DNA of 64,000 bases from Nemertoderma westbladi (GCA_032718475.1 JAUCBJ010007417.1:36373-100372); one strand, 5' to 3'; positions 10,441-21,791 are shown, numbered from the stretch's first letter. The notes: generated by a model from the letters alone, not told the origin. Translations and numbers: made by a program.

Positions 10441-13400
10441 CAGGTCGAACCCACCCGGTTACGGTTTACTATTTCGTTGTGTTTTAGGTGTCCGGTCGGA
10501 CCCACCCGGTTACGGTTTACTATTTCGTTGTGTTCTAGGTGTCCGGTCGAACCCACCCGGTTACGGTTTACTATTTCGTTGTGATCTAGGTGTCCGGTCG
10601 AACCCACACGGTTACGGTTTACTATTTCGTTGTGTTCTAGGTGTCCGGTCGAACCCACCCGGTTACGGTTTACTATTTCGTTGTGTTCTAGGTGTCCGGT
10701 CGAACCCACCCGGTTACGGTTTACTATTTCGTTGTGTTCTAGGTGTCCGGTCGAACCCACACGGTTACGGTTTACTATTTCGTTGTGTTCTAGGTGTCCG
10801 GTCGAACCCACCCGGTTACGGTTTACTATTTCGTTGTGTTCTAGGTGTCCGGTCGAACCCACCCGGGTACGGTTTACTATTTCGTTGTGTTCTAGGTGTC
10901 CGGTCGAACCCACCCGGTTACGGTTTACTATTTCGTTGTGTTCTAGGTGTCCGGTCGAACCCACCCGGTTACGGTTTACTATTTCGTTGTGTTCTAGGTG
11001 TCCGGTCGAACCCACCCGGGTACGGTTTACTATTTCGTTGTGTTCTAGGTGTCCGGTCGTACCCACCCGGTTACGGTTTACTATTTCGTTGTGATCTAGG
11101 TGTCCGGTCGAACCCACCCGGTTACGGTTTACTATTTCGTTGTGTTCTAGGTGTCCGGTCGAACCCACCCGGGTACGGTTTACTATTTCGTTGTGCTCTA
11201 GGTGTCCGGTCGAACCCACCCGGTTACGGTTTACTATTTCGTTGTGTTCTAGGTGTCCGGTCGAACCCACCCGGTTACGGTTTACTATTTCGTTGTGTTC
11301 TAGGTGTCCGGTCGAACCCACCCGGTTACGGTTTACTATTTCGTTGTGTTCTAGGTGTCCGGTCGAACCCACCCGGTTACGGTTTACTATTTCGTTGTGT
11401 TCTAGGTGTCCGGTCGGACCCACCCGGTTACGGTTTACTATTTCGTTGTGTTCTAGGTGTCCGGTCGAACCCACCCGGTTACGGTTTACTATTTCGTTGT
11501 GTTCTAGGTGTCCGGTCGAACCCACCCGGTTACGGTTTACTATTTCGTTGTGTTCTAGGTGTCCGGTCGAACCCACCCGGTTACGGTTTACTATTTCGTT
11601 GTGTTCTAGGTATCCGGTCGGACCCACCCGGTTACGGTTTACTATTTCGTTGTGTTCTAGGTGTCCGGTCGAACCCACCCGGTTACGGTTTACTATTTCG
11701 TTGTGTTCTAGGTGTCCGGTCGAACCCACCCGGTTACGGTTTACTATTTCGTTGTGTTGTAGGTGTCCGGTCGAACCCACCCGGTTACGGTTTACTATTT
11801 CGTTGTGTTCTAGGTGTCCGGTCGGACCCACCCGGTTACGGTTTACTATTTCGTTGTGTTCTAGGTGTCCGGTCGAACCCACCCGGTTACGGTTTACTAT
11901 TTCGTTGTGTTCTAGGTGTCCGGTCGGACCCACCCGGTTACGGTTTACTATTTCGTTGTGTTCTAGGTGTCCGGTCGAACCCACCCGGTTACGGTTTACT
12001 ATTTCGTTGTGTTCTAGGTGTCCGGTCGAACCCACACGGTTACGGTTTACTATTTCGTTGTGTTCTAGGTGTCCGGTCGAACCCACCCGGTTACGGTTTA
12101 CTATTTCGTTGTGTTCTAGGTGTCCGGTCGAACCCACCCGGTTACGGTTTACTATTTCGTTGTGTTCTAGGTGTCCGGTCGAACCCACCCGGGTACGGTT
12201 TACTATTTCGTTAGGTGTCCGGTCGAACCCACCCGGTTACGGTTTACTATTTCGTTGTGTTCTAGGTGTCCGGTCGGACCCACCCGGTTACGGTTTACTA
12301 TTTCGTTGTGTTCTAGGTGTCCGGTCGAACCCACCCGGGTACGGTTTACTATTTCGTTAGGTGTCCGGTCGAACCCACCCGGTTACGGTTTACTATTTCG
12401 TTGTGTTCTAGGTGTCCGGTCGGACCCACCCGGTTACGGTTTACTATTTCGTTGTGTTCTAGGTGTCCGGTCGAACCCACACGGTTACGGTTTACTATTT
12501 CGTTGTGTTCTAGGTGTCCGGTCGAACCCACCCGGTTACGGTTTACTATTTCGTTGTGTTCTAGGTGTCCGGTCGAACCCACCCGGTTACGGTTTACTAT
12601 TTCGTTGTGTTCTAGGTGTCCGGTCGAACCCACCCGGGTACGGTTTACTATTTCGTTAGGTGTCCGGTCGAACCCACCCGGTTACGGTTTACTATTTCGT
12701 TGTGTTCTAGGTGTCCGGTCGAACCCACCCGGGTACGGTTTACTATTTCGTTGTGTTCTAGGTGTCCGGTCGAACCCACCCGGGTACGGTTTACTATTTC
12801 GTTAGGTGTCCGGTCGAACCCACCCGGTTACGGTTTACTATTTCGTTGTGTTCTAGGTGTCCGGTCGAACCCACCCGGGTACGGTTTACTATTTCGTTGT
12901 GTTCTAGGTGTCCGGTCGAACCCACCCGGGTACGGTTTACTATTTCGTTAGGTGTCCGGTCGAACCCATCCGGTTACGGTTTACTATTTCGTTGTGTTCT
13001 AGGTGTCCGGTCGGACCCACCCGGTTACGGTTTACTATTTCGTTGTGTTCTAGGTGTCCGGTCAAACCCACCCGGGCACGGTTTACTATTTCGTTGTGTT
13101 CTAGGTGTCCGGTCGGACCCACCCGGTTACGGTTTACTATTTCGTTGTGTTGTAGGTGTCCGGTCGAACCCACCCGGTTACGGTTTACTATTTCGTTGTG
13201 TTCTAGGTGTCCGGTCGAACCCACCCGGTTACGGTTTACTATTTCGTTGTGTTCTAGGTGTCCGGTCGGACCCACCCGGTTACGGTTTACTATTTCGTTG
13301 TGTTGTAGGTGTCCGGTCGAACCCACCCGGTTACGGTTTACTATTTCGTTGTGTTCTAGGTGTCCGGTCAAACCCACCCGGGCACGGTTTACTATTTCGT

Positions 13401-13711
13401 TGTGTTCTAGGTGTCCGGTCGGACCCACCCGGTTACGGTTTACTATTTCGTTGTGCTCTAGGTGTCCGGTCGGACCCACACGGTCACGGTTACGGTTTAC
13501 TATTTCGTTGTGTTCTAGGTGTCCGGTCGGACCCACCCGGTTACGGTTTACTATTTCGTTGTGTTCTAGGTGTCCGGTCGAACCCACCCGGTTACGGTTT
13601 ACTATTTCGTTGTGATCTAGGTGTCCGGTCGAACCCACCCGGTTACGGTTTACTATTTCGTTGTGTTCTAGGTGTCCGGTCGAACCCACCCGGTTACGGT
13701 TTACTATCTCG
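10441..13711 (+). repeat. 51-bp minisatellite built on a DHX9 3' splice site
   Basis: About 64 tandem units. The unit joins TTGTGTTCTAG (acceptor) to GTGTCCGGTCGAACCCACCC and GGTTACGGTTTACTATTTCG. The last unit is the real intron-exon junction at 13671/13672, where the same bases encode VSGRTHPVTVYY; the array sequence parts from the exon right after CTATYTCG. Single-base variants (GGACCC for GAACCC, GGGTACGG for GGTTACGG, ACACGG for CCCGG) mark sub-families. Five units lack GTGTTCT next to the acceptor (12211, 12357, 12656, 12802, 12948); their spacing of 146, 299, 146 and 146 bp shows a three-unit higher-order repeat. Long open frames on both strands follow from the period of 51 and are not genes. 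Confidence 0.95.
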
Positions 13712-14022
13712 AGGATTGCGTGGAACTCGTCGACTTTAAACCGCCGCCGCCGCGGAAGAAGGGCCGCGGTAACCGTGACGACGACGAAGACGAACCCGAT
13801 CTGGAAGCCGTCGGAGAGGACGACGAGAACCTGAACCTGATCGTGTCTGACGCGTACAAAGCCACGACCAAGTGGGCCGTCACCCACATGTCGGAGAAGG
13901 AGTTGAGTTTCGAGTTGATCGAGGCTCTTCTGCGGCACATCTCGAGTCTCAACCAACCCGGCGCTGTGCTCATCTTCCTTCCCGGGTGGTCCCTCATCCA
14001 GGCTCTCCTAAAACACCTCCAG
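13672..14022 (+). CDS. DHX9: DHX9-family RNA helicase, exon with acidic loop and motif IV
   Basis: The exon starts after TTCTAG at 13671 with GTG TCC GGT CGA and is exactly 117 codons, phase 0 at both ends. It continues the preceding exon seamlessly: PVIE joins VSGRTHPVTVYYLEDC, matching the family pattern in which a Gly-Arg-Thr-(Tyr/His)-Pro-Val stretch follows the Walker B lobe. Next comes a Pro/Lys then Asp/Glu-rich loop (RDDDEDEPDLEAVGEDD), as found in this family, a helical region ending LIEALLRHI, and motif IV GAVLIFLPGW. The donor is CAG-GTTTGT at 14023. The first 40 bases are identical in kind to the units of the array upstream, so the array ends inside this coding exon. Confidence 0.95.
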
Positions 14023-14671
14023 GTTTGTTATTGTTATCGGTATTAACTTAAAAATATTTAAATTCAATCAATATTGGCAAACCATCAATCAGTAATCGAT
14101 ATAGTTTCTATATTTCACAAAAAAATTTATTACTTAATTATTAAATTTATTTGCTTATTTTTTATTCAGTTTGGGACTTTTGGAAATGACCTGGTATAAT
14201 TATTGTTCACCTTTCCTGGTTAACGTGCTACTACCATATTAAGTGTTAGTGAGGCTGAGCCCAACCGAATACAAACAGTAGTCAGTATAGTTCAGTCTTA
14301 TGTTTAAATTTGTTTGAATATAAATGTAAATTTATTTTTGGTGTTTTTTACATTTACATTAATTCTTTTTTGTTTTACATTAATTGTTAATTTTGTCAAC
14401 TATTAATTCGTTGTACGGGCAAAAAATCGGCCAAAAAATGTACATCCGTCTGGAGCAGGAACCGGTTTTTCTCAAAAAACCGGCCGAATAACCGGCACAC
14501 CCCTCGAAGTAATTAATTACTAATTAGTAATTATAAAATAAAAATAATATAATATAAATAATATAATAATAATATAAACTAATATAAAAATAAATAAAAT
14601 TAATTTGTAATTAATATTACAAATTAAAGATTTTGAATAAGTCGCATCCGCCGATTCTGTAGAAAGATGTA
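14023..14671 (+). other. DHX9 intron, AT-rich, no gene
   Basis: AT-rich intronic DNA. A small hairpin CCGGTTTTTCTCAAAAAACCGG lies near 14462-14483 (stem of about nine bases), and 14510-14630 is nearly pure A and T. Nothing else was recognised. Confidence 0.7.
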
Positions 14672-15171
14672 GAAGAGGAATGAATATTAATTAAACTTAT
14701 ACAGTAAACCTAACCTTTAAATGAATATTAATTAAACTTATACAGTAAACCTAACCTTTAAATGAATATTAATTAAACTTATACAGTAAACCTAACCTTT
14801 AAATGAATATTAATTAAACTTATACAGTAAACCTAACCTTTAAATGAATATTAATTAAACTTATACAGTAAACCTAACCTTTAAATGAATATTAATTAAA
14901 CTTATACAGTAAACCTAACCTTTAAATGAATATTAATTAAACTTATACAGTAAACCTAACCTTTAAATGAATATTAATTAAACTTATACAGTAAACCTAA
15001 CCTTTAAATGAATATTAATTAAACTTATACAGTAAAACCTAACCTTTAAATGAATATTAATTAAACTTATACAGTAAACCTAACCTTTAAATGAATATTA
15101 ATTAAACTTATACAGTAAACCTAACCTTTAAATGAATATTAATTAAACTTATACAGTAAACCTAACCTTTA
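14672..15171 (+). repeat. 41-bp AT-rich intronic minisatellite
   Basis: Twelve nearly identical head-to-tail units of 41 bp containing ATGAATATTAATTAAAC and ACAGTAAACCTAACCTTTAA (anchors at 14701, 14742, 14783 and so on). One unit near 15029 has an extra A. Unlike the two large arrays it does not touch an exon. Confidence 0.95.
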
Positions 15172-16075
15172 ATTAATTACCGAGTATATTTATATCGAAT
15201 TAATTCTAAATCAAATGATAAATAATAATATAATATTATTTGGTGGTTTGGTTACCAAAATAGTTATCTCTATCCGTGTAAGTAATATTTAATTAATAAA
15301 TTATTGATTTTATTTTTTGCATTAATTTTCAGTCACTTTTATTTATTATTTTAATCAAACGAAAGTTTCCAAATTCGTTTCAATTTTAACACAAAAACTT
15401 CACTTACCCTATTATCCTATCGTAGTTAGTAAAATATTTGCAATTTGTTTAACAAATTTAACAATTTATTTATTTTTGTAGATAAAGGTTTATATTTAGT
15501 GGTTAAAGGGGAAATATAGAAGATTCTTTCTTACAGAATCAGCCTCCTTATTAACCTTTAGGAAAGCAACGGGCAGTAAAAGTTAAAAATCGCAATATTC
15601 GTTTCCGGTGTTGGGCCACCGGGCACCGGCTGCTATAGAAATTGGCTTTAAAGTCACTAAAAATATCAACAATAATAATTTATCTTATAGGAATGAAAAC
15701 TGTATATATTTCATTTATTTTATGTCGCTGAAGAAGAAGATGTCTCAATAGCGCCATAATATAGTTTTTATAATGTATTATTGTTGCTACGTCTTTGCCG
15801 ACTTTGCAAAGCTGTGCCCAACAATAAATTAATAGTTTGTTATAATAGCATCTGTACTATATCATAATAATACATCGAACAATTAATAGTGACTTAGTAT
15901 TAGTTTTTACCCTAAAACTGTACAGAACTGCATCATATTCAACGTGCACCTGATGGGTTATCTCATTATGATGTTTTAGAAGCGCAAAATTTGTAGAAAA
16001 TTATTGTTTGTTTCTGGAAATGGATTTCCCTTCACGGATTATTTCATAATTAATAATTATTTTTATTTCCGATAG
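15172..16075 (+). other. DHX9 intron remainder, no gene
   Basis: AT-rich intron up to the acceptor TTTCCGATAG at 16075. No open frame, RNA gene or clear repeat was recognised; a short GC-rich patch (CCGGTGTTGGGCCACCGGGC) occurs near 15606. Confidence 0.7.
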
Positions 16076-16575
16076 GCTCACTCTTTGTTCGGTAACGGAC
16101 AGATGTTCCGACTGCTTGCTCTCCACTCCCAGATCCCCAGACAGGATCAACGCAGGGTATTCGACCACACCCCTCCCGGAGTCACCAAGATAATCATATC
16201 GACAAACATCGCGGAATCCTCTATAACCATCGACGACGTTGTCTTTGTTATCGACTCATGTAAGGCCAAGATTAAACTCTTCACGTCGCACAACAACATG
16301 ACCAACTACGCGACGGTGTGGGCCTCGCGAACCAACCTCGAGCAGCGACGGGGCCGGGCGGGTAGGGTGCGGCCGGGTTTCGCCTTCCACCTGTGCTCGG
16401 CCGCGCGCTACGCCCGACTCAACGAGCACGCAGTCCCCGAGATCCTCCGGACCCCGCTGCACGAGATCGCGCTCTCGGTCAAACTGCTGCGACTCGGTGA
16501 CATCCGCGCGTTCCTCGCCAAGGCCCTCGAACCGCCTCCTATAGACATGGTGGTTGAGGCTGAAGTCACTCTCAG
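16076..16575 (+). CDS. DHX9: DHX9-family RNA helicase, exon with motifs V and VI
   Basis: The exon starts after CCGATAG at 16075 with GCT CAC TCT and ends at CTCAG-GTATAA (donor 16576), leaving two bases of a split Arg codon. It encodes [11 protein letters not shown], motif V ([15 protein letters not shown]), the Asp-Ser-Cys-Lys segment and [15 protein letters not shown] typical of DHX9, motif VI (QRRGRAGRV) with its arginine fingers, and the start of the winged-helix part ([16 protein letters not shown]). Motifs V and VI couple ATP hydrolysis to strand movement. The coding sequence is clearly more GC-rich than the introns on both sides. All residues expected for activity are present. Confidence 0.96.
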
Positions 16576-16639
16576 GTATAATTAGAAGTCCTTTATAATA
16601 CCTTTATAAACTTATTGTAATTTTCGTTGTGCACTACCT

Positions 16640-16720
16640 AGCAAATTCGGCATCCAGGTGGGATCGAACTGCTGACCTCCAGGTTGGAAGTCTTTCAGCT
16701 GTAAACTCAGCAGATAAATG
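16640..16720 (-). mobile_element. Possible tRNA-derived SINE fragment
   Basis: On the minus strand the segment contains GCAGTTCGATCCC, which resembles a tRNA B box (RNA polymerase III promoter), preceded by GAGGTCA and by GCTGAGTTTACAGC, which could be a decayed D arm. The T stem does not pair properly, so it is not a tRNA gene. A SINE relic is the best guess; chance resemblance is possible. Confidence 0.35.
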
Positions 16721-17540
16721 GTAGACCGGGGAAGTGGAAAACTATCTTAGTAATGTATGTCCGCAATTTACCTCAGAACTGTCAATCATCTACAGTCTAT
16801 GTCCTCAACTCTATGATGTACTTCGCGTTCTTATCCTCTCGCTACTAATGAACTACTTCGCTATAGCTATCCCCGAAGGGAAATTATAATTAATAACATA
16901 ACATAATGCTACTCTGGGCTATTATAATTCGTTTGAAATGCGTACAGTTTTATACAGTAACAGTTGTAACACGGATATCGCAATAAACAAACCTAAGGAA
17001 CAATTTGTAACTATGGTAACTAACGTTGGTAATGTTAAGTGTTATTATCGAATCTTTCATTGAATAACGAAAAGGGGTTATTTCTTTTAAATATACGACG
17101 GTTATTCGAAATTAAGCTGAGTTAAATCGGGAAGATTTAAACCAAGTTTATTTTCGAGAACGTCGTTTGTTTTGTAATAAAAACCGTAGTTTACAGGTTT
17201 AAACCGTATGCTTTAGGGGCTATAAATGTAAAAAACACGTCTGTGTTTGTAAAACCATGGTTATTTCCGAATGCTATAAAACTACGACTATTATTATTAT
17301 CACCTTTAAATATATGAAGATTATTTTTTATTTATATTTTATTGATTTAAATTAACCCGCGTGGTTACATTTGAACCGCGGCAGTGATTATAAACTAATG
17401 ATGTTGCAACACCAACTACACTAAACTTGCAACACCGTTTATTTTCTAAACCGTTTTTTCAGAGTGCCGGATAATCCTGGATCATATGGAATGGAAAAAT
17501 AGTTTTATTCTTAAATTGATACTTTTTCGCTCGAAAATAC

Positions 17541-18304
17541 CCCAAAATCGGGATCAAAAGGAGTACATTTTTTCCCTAGGGAAAAAGAGAACCCAGGATT
17601 GTATTGATTTTACTTTTTTTCGCCGAAAAAATCTAAATTAAACATGAGAAAATATTTTTGGATTTATTTCTTAAATTTTATGAGATGTGTTGAATGAGCT
17701 TTGAAGTAGAAAAGGTTTGCATGTAATTTGAGCAAAATCCATTGAAACACTCAAAAAGTTATTGCAACTTTAGTGTCTGCAATGCGAACTCCAAAACGGA
17801 ACTCAATATCCATCCAATAGGGTTGGTGTGCGAAAAAATTGTTGGGCTAGAAACAATTGAATGAGGGGTAATAAGGTGCCCTCAATCGAGTGGCGGGGTG
17901 TGTTTTTTTGTAAAAACACGAGGAAACGTTCTAAATGGCGGGTTTAATTAAGCGCGAGACGGGAAGCCCATTGTGAAAATCGGCTGTGATTGGCTGCTAC
18001 ATATTACGCAGTACTTGATCTGATAACTTTTTATCTTGGTTTCTATGGATAGACATTTTCGATCGATTCAAAAACATATTAAATCTCAATCATTTTTCAC
18101 ACGTGGCTTATATCACTATATTATTTACATTGACTAAGGCAGCATCAGGAGTTGAAGAGCTAATCACAGTAAAATACTCAATGTTCAATATTTTATATTT
18201 TATTTTACTTTTTTCGCCGGGAAAAAAGTAAAATCATTGCAATCCTATGGGTTACTTTTTTTCCATCTAGGGAAAAAGGTGCCCCTTTTTCTCCCGATTT
18301 TGGT
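17541..18304. mobile_element. 0.76-kb element with ~100-bp inverted ends
   Basis: The two ends are imperfect inverted repeats about 100 bp long. The left one runs from CCAAAATCGGGATC through TTTTTTCCCTAGGG and GGATTGTATTGATTTTAC; the inverted right one reads CCAAAATCGGGAGA, CTTTTTCCCTAGATGG and GGATTGCAATGATTTTAC in the same order. No coding sequence and no clear target duplication were found, so it is called a non-autonomous foldback or TIR element of unknown family. It lies in the last DHX9 intron. Confidence 0.7.
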
Positions 18305-18790
18305 TTTGAAAACTAACACAATATTATCTCTACAATCAGACGATATGATATTAGACGGCGCTAACGCCGAGGATATTTTTCCCCAAGTAAACTAATATAT
18401 AATATTTAAGATAAAAACGGAAACCACTCTTTTCATTAAATTTTCTAGCGAAATTCAGATATTCTGTCCTCGTGTGTTGAGTTTTCCACTCGTTGGCATT
18501 CTAGCACTCACTTCAATTTTGTAAAATTCAACCACTAAGACAGAATAGTTGAATTTCGCCAAACTGAAAATAAGTGAAAATATCGAATTTTCTTTCAACA
18601 AATATTTTTTTATAATAATAGTCTCCACTCCACCACTTTTTTAAAAACATTTTACTCGAAAATTAAACAGGATTTACAAACTGTAACCCATTATTAATAA
18701 TTATTCGATAATTATTCGAATAATTGTTTATTAAAAATTAACTTCGAATGGAATTCCATATTCTAGTTGTCTATGTTTGTTTGTTTCCAG

Positions 18791-20315
18791 GGAGATGAAG
18801 GCGTTGGACGTGCAGGATGAGTTGACGGCTCTCGGACGACTTCTCGCCCGGATGCCAATAGAACCGCGACTCGGGAAGATGGTCATAATGGGGAGCATCT
18901 TCGGTGTGGCCGACGCGATGGCCGTAATCGGGGCGATGACCTGCTTCCCGGAGCCGTTCGAGAGCCCCGGCGAGCGACGCAAACTGACGTTCGCGCAGCG
19001 CGCCATGGCCGGAAGCCGGTGTAGCGACCACGTGGCGTTACTCACCGCCTTCCAGGGATGGGAGGATGCGCGTACTGTAGGCGGCGACCGCGGCGAGGAG
19101 ATGTACTGCGAGCGGAAGCTGCTGAATATGTCGACCCTTCGGATGACCTCGGAAGCGGTGAACCAACTCAAGGATATCCTAATGGCCGCGGGATTCCCGG
19201 AAGAGCGGTTACTCCCCACGCAGTACAGCAACACCGGCCCCGACAGTAAACTCGATCTGGTCATCTCGTTGCTCACACTCGGTCTCTACCCCAACGTTTG
19301 TTTCCACAAGGAGAAACGAAAGATCATCACGCAAGGCGGTCGACTCGCTTTGGTTCATAAACTCAGCGTTAATTGCTCGAACGAAGGCCGCGTATTTCCT
19401 TCGCCGTATTTCGTTTTCGGCGAGAAGATTCGCACTCGAGCTGTTTCCGCGAAACAGATGACCATGGTGACCCCGGTGCAGCTTCTATTGTTTGGTTGTC
19501 GGAATGTGCAGAGTGAAGGTGGTCTCGTTCGTATGGACGATTGGTTGAACTTTCGGATGGAGCATAAGGAAGCCGCCAATGTTGTCGCTATTCGGCAGGT
19601 GATGGAGGACTTTGTGATGAGGGTTTGTTCGGATCCCGATATGTTGGCTGGGGATCTTGGGGAAGAAGATCGGGAGTTGTGCGAGGTGGTTCGGTTGCTG
19701 TCCCGGCCGAGTATAGGGGCGAGGAGTGCGGAGGAGGTGGGGGCAATGGGGGGCGACCAGGGGGGGCCGTCGGCGAAACGGATGCGGCCGAGTGGGGGTG
19801 TGTACGGGGGAGGGGGGTATGGGGGTGGGGGGTACGGGGGAGGGGGTGGGGGGTACGGGGGAGGGGGCTACCAAGGTAATAGGGGGTTTAGGGGTGGTGG
19901 TGGTGGTAGGGGTTACGACTTTGGTGGGGCGGCCCGTGGTGGGGGGTTTGGCGGCGGAGGGGGGCCCCCAGGGGGCTTCGATTCTGGATCTGGAGAGAGT
20001 TACTCGGGCGGTCCGTATATGGGCGACGGGGGCGCTACTGATGGGAACGCCGCCCAGAACGGAGGCGACGGCCGTTGGGGCGGCCCTAGGGGCGGTTCCT
20101 GGGCGGCCAGGCCGTCGTTACAAGGGAGCGGTGCCCCCCCGCCGGGTGGCCCAAGGGGGGGCGGACCCCCAGGGCCCAGGGGGTTCAGGGCTGGGCGGGG
20201 GATAGTTGGTGCTGGTCCCTATGGGGCCGATTTTGGGGCGAATAGGGGGGCTCCGCGAGGCGCCCCTAGGGGCAGTTGGCGGCACCAAGGATACGGTTCT
20301 AGCACGGGTTACTAG
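18791..20315 (+). CDS. DHX9: DHX9-family RNA helicase, last exon: HA2, OB fold, Gly-rich tail
   Basis: The exon starts after TTGTTTCCAG at 18790; the split codon completes TLRE-MKALDVQDELTALG. It encodes the rest of the helicase-associated (HA2) domain, including GRLLARMPIEPRLGKM and DHVALLTAFQGW, then the OB-fold region (PNVCFHKEKRKI, FVFGEKIRTRAVSAKQM, TPVQLLLFG) that gates RNA entry. From about 19735 the protein becomes low-complexity: AKRMRPSGG (a likely nuclear-import stretch by analogy with the family) and then Gly/Tyr/Arg repeats (GGGGYGGGG, RGGGGGRGYDFGG, PRGGGPPGPRGF) ending at TAG 20313-20315. RGG-type tails bind nucleic acid and are arginine-methylated in this family. The coding strand is extremely G-rich here. 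From motif I to the stop the four exons give about 940 residues. Confidence 0.96.
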
Positions 20316-21108
20316 GCAACCAGTATACTGGTTACTAGGCAGCTACAATGACTTATGATAACTCTGTTTCGCTTCATTGTTTGTCCACTTCTATAAACGT
20401 ATTTTTGTTTTTTGCAATTCTCAACATCGTAGCTTAAGTGACATAAAATAACAATTTTTCAGTCTATAGATTTATCTAGAGAGATTTAGGGCCTTTCTGT
20501 AGTGCAATATTGCCCAGTGGGTTATGGGGCTTTACAAATAATCATCAGTCCCAACCCATTATTGGTTAAAGTGTTCAAAACTTCATCACCTAATAGAGTA
20601 TAGCATGTCTTAAAGTGTGAAATAGTATAAAAAAATAAAATCCGACACAACTCGACACCTTATGACACTTAAGTTACGACAAACTACTATGACTGATTTA
20701 TGGATTGTCGATATGCAATTCTAGAGTATTTAGTTCAATTCAACTTACAATATCCTAATAGTTACAAAAGTTGAAAGTTTAGTAATATCGTTGTTAGTTC
20801 GGTTTAATCTTCACCACTAAACATAACTTGTTTCCATGACATTTTGTGTTTGTTTTGTTTCCTTTTGAATTATTATATACGTAAAGAAAACATAACTCAG
20901 TTCCATTTTATTTATAATATACATCAAACAAACCCACTACCACGTTGTTTTTAGAAGACATTGGGGGTGGTATGGGTGTCTTACGGGGGAGATTGTGTCC
21001 GCAGTTAGTTTTCTTTATTGATATAGCATTGTGTCTCTTACAGTACAAAATTTAAAATGTTTTATTATTAAATTGTTATTTTTCGCAGTTCGCACGAATA
21101 TGGGTAGG
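20316..21108 (+). other. DHX9 3' UTR and flank
   Basis: After the stop the sequence returns to AT-rich DNA. The first good polyadenylation signal seen is AATAAA at 20634-20639. The true 3' end is unknown. No gene was recognised between here and the 53-bp repeats. Confidence 0.5.
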
Positions 21109-21430
21109 TGTAAAACGCGGATCCGGATCCGGATTCAGGATCCGGATACGGATCAGGACCCGGATTTGCGAGTGTAAAAGGCGGATCCGGATTTACATAC
21201 AATCCGTAACTGAGTGTAATATGCGGATTCTGAAATACGCAATCCGTATTGCAGTGTAAAACGCGGATTCATATATTTTGTGAATCCGGAATGGAGTGTA
21301 AAATACGGATTTACGTTAATTACCAAGTTTTGTTGGATCCGGAATGGAGTGTAAAACACGGATTTTCGTTAATTACCAAGTTTTGTTGGATCCGGAATGG
21401 AGTGTAATACACGGATTTTCGTTAATTACT
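21109..21430 (+). repeat. 53-bp tandem repeats rich in GGATCCGG
   Basis: Two and a half good units of 53 bp (anchors GGATCCGGAATGGAGTGTAA at about 21335 and 21388), preceded by four to five degenerate units that share GTGTAAAAYGCGGATTC. At 21117-21170 the motif GGATCCGGAT is itself reiterated. The array lies about 200 bp beyond the 3' end of the minus-strand LINE. Confidence 0.8.
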
Positions 21431-21656
21431 GTTATGTTGTATGAATATATGGAAATCTATATAAACATTACGACATTATAATATTATTATTAGAACTTCA
21501 TTATGTAGGTTAGCAACACATGCATACCGGCACCACAGTACTAAAGCACTATGACAGTATCAGACATATTGGTAGGCCTAGCCTAAACAACAATATAGAT
21601 ATGTAACAATCGCGGTACCGGTAAAGATATATATATTTTTTTTTTTTAATAACTAC

Positions 21657-21670
21657 ACCCCAGTCGGGGT
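21657..21670 (-). other. Small GC hairpin before the LINE poly(A) tail
   Basis: ACCCC and GGGGT flank a four-base loop in otherwise AT-rich DNA, about ten bases before the poly(A) tail on the minus strand. In many LINEs a terminal stem-loop is what the reverse transcriptase recognises; that role is inferred here. Confidence 0.5.
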
Positions 21671-21791
21671 AAAATGACTGTATATTAATTAATTTTAATT
21701 AAATACCATATAATATTATATACACCGAAATAACATGATAATTATTGAAGTCGATACAGTACAGTTTAGTTAGGCCTTAAATATTGATTTG

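Noticed and set aside
10440-13739. Open frames up to 582 codons in the 51-bp array (GSTGHLEHNEIVNRNRV and CSRCPVEPTRLRFTISL repeats)
   Set aside because: The same artefact of a period divisible by three. The repeated sequence is explained by copies of the splice junction and exon start at 13672.
13704-13997. Minus-strand open frame opposite the DHX9 exon
   Set aside because: Antisense shadow of a GC-rich coding exon; the plus-strand frame has clear homology and splice sites.
16640-16720. A functional tRNA gene on the minus strand
   Set aside because: A B-box-like sequence is present but the T stem and acceptor stem do not pair; at most a SINE relic.
19355-19879. Alternative open frames (Pro/His-rich minus, Gly/Arg-rich plus) in the last DHX9 exon
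   Set aside because: By-products of the G-rich low-complexity coding strand.
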